Assembly (NCBI RefSeq): GCF_910592395.1
Contig: NC_088324.1
Coordinates: forward strand, 4,616,953 to 4,680,952
Reading direction: 5' to 3'
Origin: Lineus longissimus
Taxonomy: Eukaryota; Nemertea; Pilidiophora; Heteronemertea; Lineidae
DNA length: 64,000 nucleotides
Shown: positions 61,001 through 64,000 of the stretch, in pieces
How the letters are laid out: each line of letters starts with the position of its first letter
How positions within the stretch are numbered: the first letter of the stretch is position 1
Translations under genes and position numbers: made by a program
Notes under the pieces: model-generated
The model's database searches: none
What the model was told of the DNA's origin: nothing
The model's input: the letters and a program-made list of their open reading frames with translations, nothing else

Positions 61001-64000
61001 TGCTTACCAAGCAATGCTTACCATGCAATGCTTACCATGCAATGCTTACCAAGCAATGCTTACCATGCAATGCTTACCATGCAATGCTTTCCAAGCAATG
61101 CTTACCAAGGAATGCTTACCATGCAATGCTTACCAAGCAGTGCTTACCAAGCAGTGCTTACCATGGAATGCTCACCATGCAAAGCTCACCATGCAATGCT
61201 CACTATGCAATGCTTACCATGCAATGCTTACCAAACAATGCTTACGAAGCAATGCTTACCAAGCAATGCTAACCAAGCAATACTTACCAAGCAATGGTTA
61301 CCATGCAATGCATACCAAGCAATGCTTACCAAGCAATGCTTACCATGCAATGCTCACAAAGCAATGCTTACCAAGCAATGCTTACCAAGCAATGCTTACC
61401 ATGCGATGCTTACCATGCAATGCTTACCAAGCAATGCTTACCATGCAATGCTTACCAAGCAATGCTTACCATGCAATGCTTACCAAGCAATGCTTACCAA
61501 GCAATGCTTGTCAAGCAATGCTTACCAAGCAATGCTTACCAAGCAATGTTACCAAGGTATGCTTACCATGCAATGCTTACCATGCAATGCTCACCAAGCA
61601 ATGCTCACCATGCAATGCTCACCATGCAATGCTCACCATGCAATGCTCACCATGCAATGCTCACCATGCAATGCTCACCATGCAATGCTCACCATGCGAT
61701 GCTCACCATGCGATGCTCACCATGCGATGCTCACCATGCGATACTCACCATGCGATGCTCACCAAGCGATGCTAACCATGCAATGCTCACCAAGTGATGC
61801 TCACCAAGCGATGCTCACCAAGCGATGCTCACTAAGCGATGCTCACCAAGCGATGCTCACCAAACGATGCTAACCAAGCGATGCTCACCAAGCGATGCTC
61901 ACCAAGCGATGCTCACCATGCAATGCTTACCAAGCAATGCTTACCAAGCAATGCTTACCATGCAATGCTTACCAAGCAATGTTTACCAAGCAATGCTTAC
62001 CATGCAATGCTTACCATGCAATGCTTACCAAGCAATGCTTACCAAGCAATGCTTACCAAGCAATGCTTACCATGCAATGCTTACCAAGCAATGCTTACCA
62101 TGCAATGCTTACCATGCAATGCTTACCAAGCAATGCTTACCAAGCAATGCTTACCATGCAATTCATACCAAGCAATGCTTACCAAGCAATGCTTACCATG
62201 CAATGCACACAAAGCAATGCTTACCAAGCAATGCTTATCATGCAATGCTTACCAAGCAATGCTTACCAATCAGTGCTTACCATGCAATGCTTACCAAGCA
62301 ATACTTACCAAGGAATGCTTACCATTCAATGCTTACCAAGCAATGCTTACCAAGCAATGCTTACCAAGCAATGTTACCAAGCAATGCTTACCAAGCAATG
62401 CTTACCATGCAATGCTTACCAAGCAATGCTTACCAAGCAATGCTTACCATGCAATGCTTACCAAGCAATGCTTACCAAGCAATGCTTACCAAGCAATGCT
62501 TACCAAGCAATGCTTACCATGCAATGCTTACCATGTAATGCATACCAAGCAATGCTTACTAAGCAATGCTTGCCATGCAATGCTTACCAAGCAATGCTTA
62601 CCAAGCAATGCTTACCAAGCAATGCTTACCATGCAATGCTTACTAAGCAGTGCTTACCAAGCAGTGCTTACCATGCAATGATTACCAAGCAATGCTTACC
62701 AAGGAATGCTTACCATGCAATGTTTACCAAGCAGTGCTTACCAAGCAGTGCTTACCATGAAATGCTTACCAAGCAATGCTTACCAAGCAATGCTTACCAT
62801 GCAATGCTTACCAAGCAATGCTTACCAAGCAATGTTACCAAGCAATGCTTACCATGCAATGCTCACCATGCAATGCTCACCATGCAATGCTCACCATGCA
62901 ATGCTCACCATGAAATGCTCACCATGCAATGCTCACCATGCGATGCTCACCATGCGATGCTCAGCATGCGATGCTCACCATGCAATGCTCACCATGCGAT
63001 GCTCACCATGCGATGCTCACCATGCGATGCTCACCATGCGATGCTCACAATGCGATGCTTACCATGCAATGCTTACCAAGCAATGCCTTCCAAGCAATGC
63101 TTACCTAACAATACTTACCATGCAACGCTTACCATGCAATGCTCACCAAGCAATGCTCACCATGCAATGCTCACCATGCGATGCTCACCATGCGATGCTC
63201 ACCATGCAATGCTCACCATGCGATACTCACCATGCGATGCTTACCAAGCAATGCTTACCATGCAATGCTTACCATGCAATGCTTACCATGCAATGCTTAC
63301 CAAGCAATGCTTACCATGCAATGCTTACCATGCAATGCTTACCAAGCAATGCTTACCAAGCAATGCTTACCATGCAATGCTTACCAAGCAATGCTTAACA
63401 AGCAATGCTTACCAAGCAATGCTTACCATGCAATGCTTACCAAGCAATGCTTACCAAGCAATGCTTACCAAGCAATGCTTACCAAGCAATGCTTACCAAG
63501 CAATGCTTACCATGCAATGCTTACCAAGCAATGCTTACCAAGCAATGCTTACCATGCAATGCTTACCAAGCAATGCTTACCAAGCAATGCTTACCAAGCA
63601 ATGCTTACCAAGGAATGCTTACCATTCAATGCTTACCAAGCAATGCTTACCAAGCAATGCTTACCAAGCAATGCTTACCATGCAATGCTCACCAAGCAAT
63701 GCTCACCATGCAATGCTCACCATGCAATGCTCACCATGCAATGCTCACCATGATATGCTCACCATGCAATGCTCACCATGCAATGCTCACCATGCAATGC
63801 TCACCATGCGATGCTCACCATGCAATGCTCACCATGCGATACTCACCATGCGATGCTCACCAAGCGATGCTAACCATGCAATGCTCACCAAGTGATGCTC
63901 ACCAAGCGATGCTCACCAAGCGATGCTCACCAAGCGATGCTCACCAAGCGATGCTCACCAAGCGATGCTCACCAAGTGATGCTAACCAAGCGATGCTCAC
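58051..64000 (+). repeat. 14-bp minisatellite array (CTTACCAAGCAATG)
   Basis: About 425 tandem copies of a 14-bp unit, CTTACC-A-[A/T]-GC-[A/G]-ATG with T/C at the third base, running past the end of the window. Variation is concentrated at three sites: CTTACC or CTCACC, AAGC or ATGC, and CAATG or CGATG. Rare 13-bp units (AAGCAATGTTACC) occur near 58735, 60218, 61547, 62372 and 62832. The unit has no stop in any forward frame, so ORFs up to 666 codons repeating 14 residues (AMLTKQCLPSNAYQ) appear. They are not supported as genes. Confidence 0.95.

Noticed and set aside
58028-64000. Long ORFs (up to 666 codons) in the 14-bp minisatellite
   Set aside because: They exist in all three forward frames because the unit lacks stops; no start context, splice signal, domain or codon bias favours one of them.

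Overview
The window is animal genomic DNA. It has spliced genes with GT-AG introns, many classes of eukaryotic transposon, a tRNA-derived SINE and long satellite arrays. There is no prokaryotic gene organisation. The TAGGCCTA-rich low-complexity sequence, the GTC-rich dispersed repeat and the mix of MULE, piggyBac, Kolobok-like, Harbinger, BEL, Gypsy, CR1/L2-like and tyrosine-recombinase elements suggest a marine invertebrate, possibly an echinoderm or another invertebrate deuterostome. That placement is inference; no single gene here fixes the species.

Layout. 69-3223 is a MULE DNA transposon with tandem-repeat terminal inverted repeats (TIRs), a 9-bp target duplication and a two-exon FLYWCH/MULE transposase. 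3954-6477 is a Gypsy-type LTR retrotransposon reduced to gag-protease plus a stub of reverse transcriptase, with almost identical 132-bp LTRs. 7965-11235 is a piggyBac element with TTAA sites and a decayed transposase. 11.2-14.5 kb holds three small inverted-repeat elements and two possible host loci, arranged divergently around a TGACGTCA site; one of them encodes parts of a P2X7-type C-terminal zinc-binding domain. 14.5-17.8 kb is a broken Kolobok-like transposase split by a tandem GTC/CTCF-motif repeat. 18.1-19.4 kb carries an unrecognised exon-like ORF and a long-TIR element with an exon-like core.

20.7-23.3 kb is a well-preserved two-gene PIF/Harbinger element, with a three-exon Myb/SANT-like gene facing an intact HARBI1-like transposase. 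A second, decayed Harbinger abuts it (23.3-25.05 kb). 26.4-27.8 kb is an rve/IS3EU-like transposase with a stop and a frameshift. 28.2-28.9 kb holds two MITEs side by side. 30.2-32.3 kb contains the last two visible exons of a HECT E3 ubiquitin ligase on the minus strand, the best host-gene candidate. 33-38 kb contains BEL/Pao gag remnants, a foldback element, an array of six 19-bp hairpins and an SGNH-hydrolase fragment. 40.5-41.2 kb has a second SGNH-like pseudogene, and 44.0-44.6 kb a tyrosine recombinase fragment.

From about 44.87 kb to the end the window is satellite DNA. A 153-bp satellite (44.87-58.05 kb) includes a tandem 1826-bp higher-order repeat. A 5'-truncated CR1/L2-like LINE, itself interrupted, and a tRNA-derived SINE have inserted into it, and its orientation flips at about 56,146. 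At 58,050 it switches within a monomer to a 14-bp minisatellite that runs off the end of the window. That minisatellite keeps all three forward frames open, which gives long artefactual ORFs. The whole looks like pericentromeric or centromere-adjacent chromatin: a few degraded or partial host exons, many nested transposons, then satellite.
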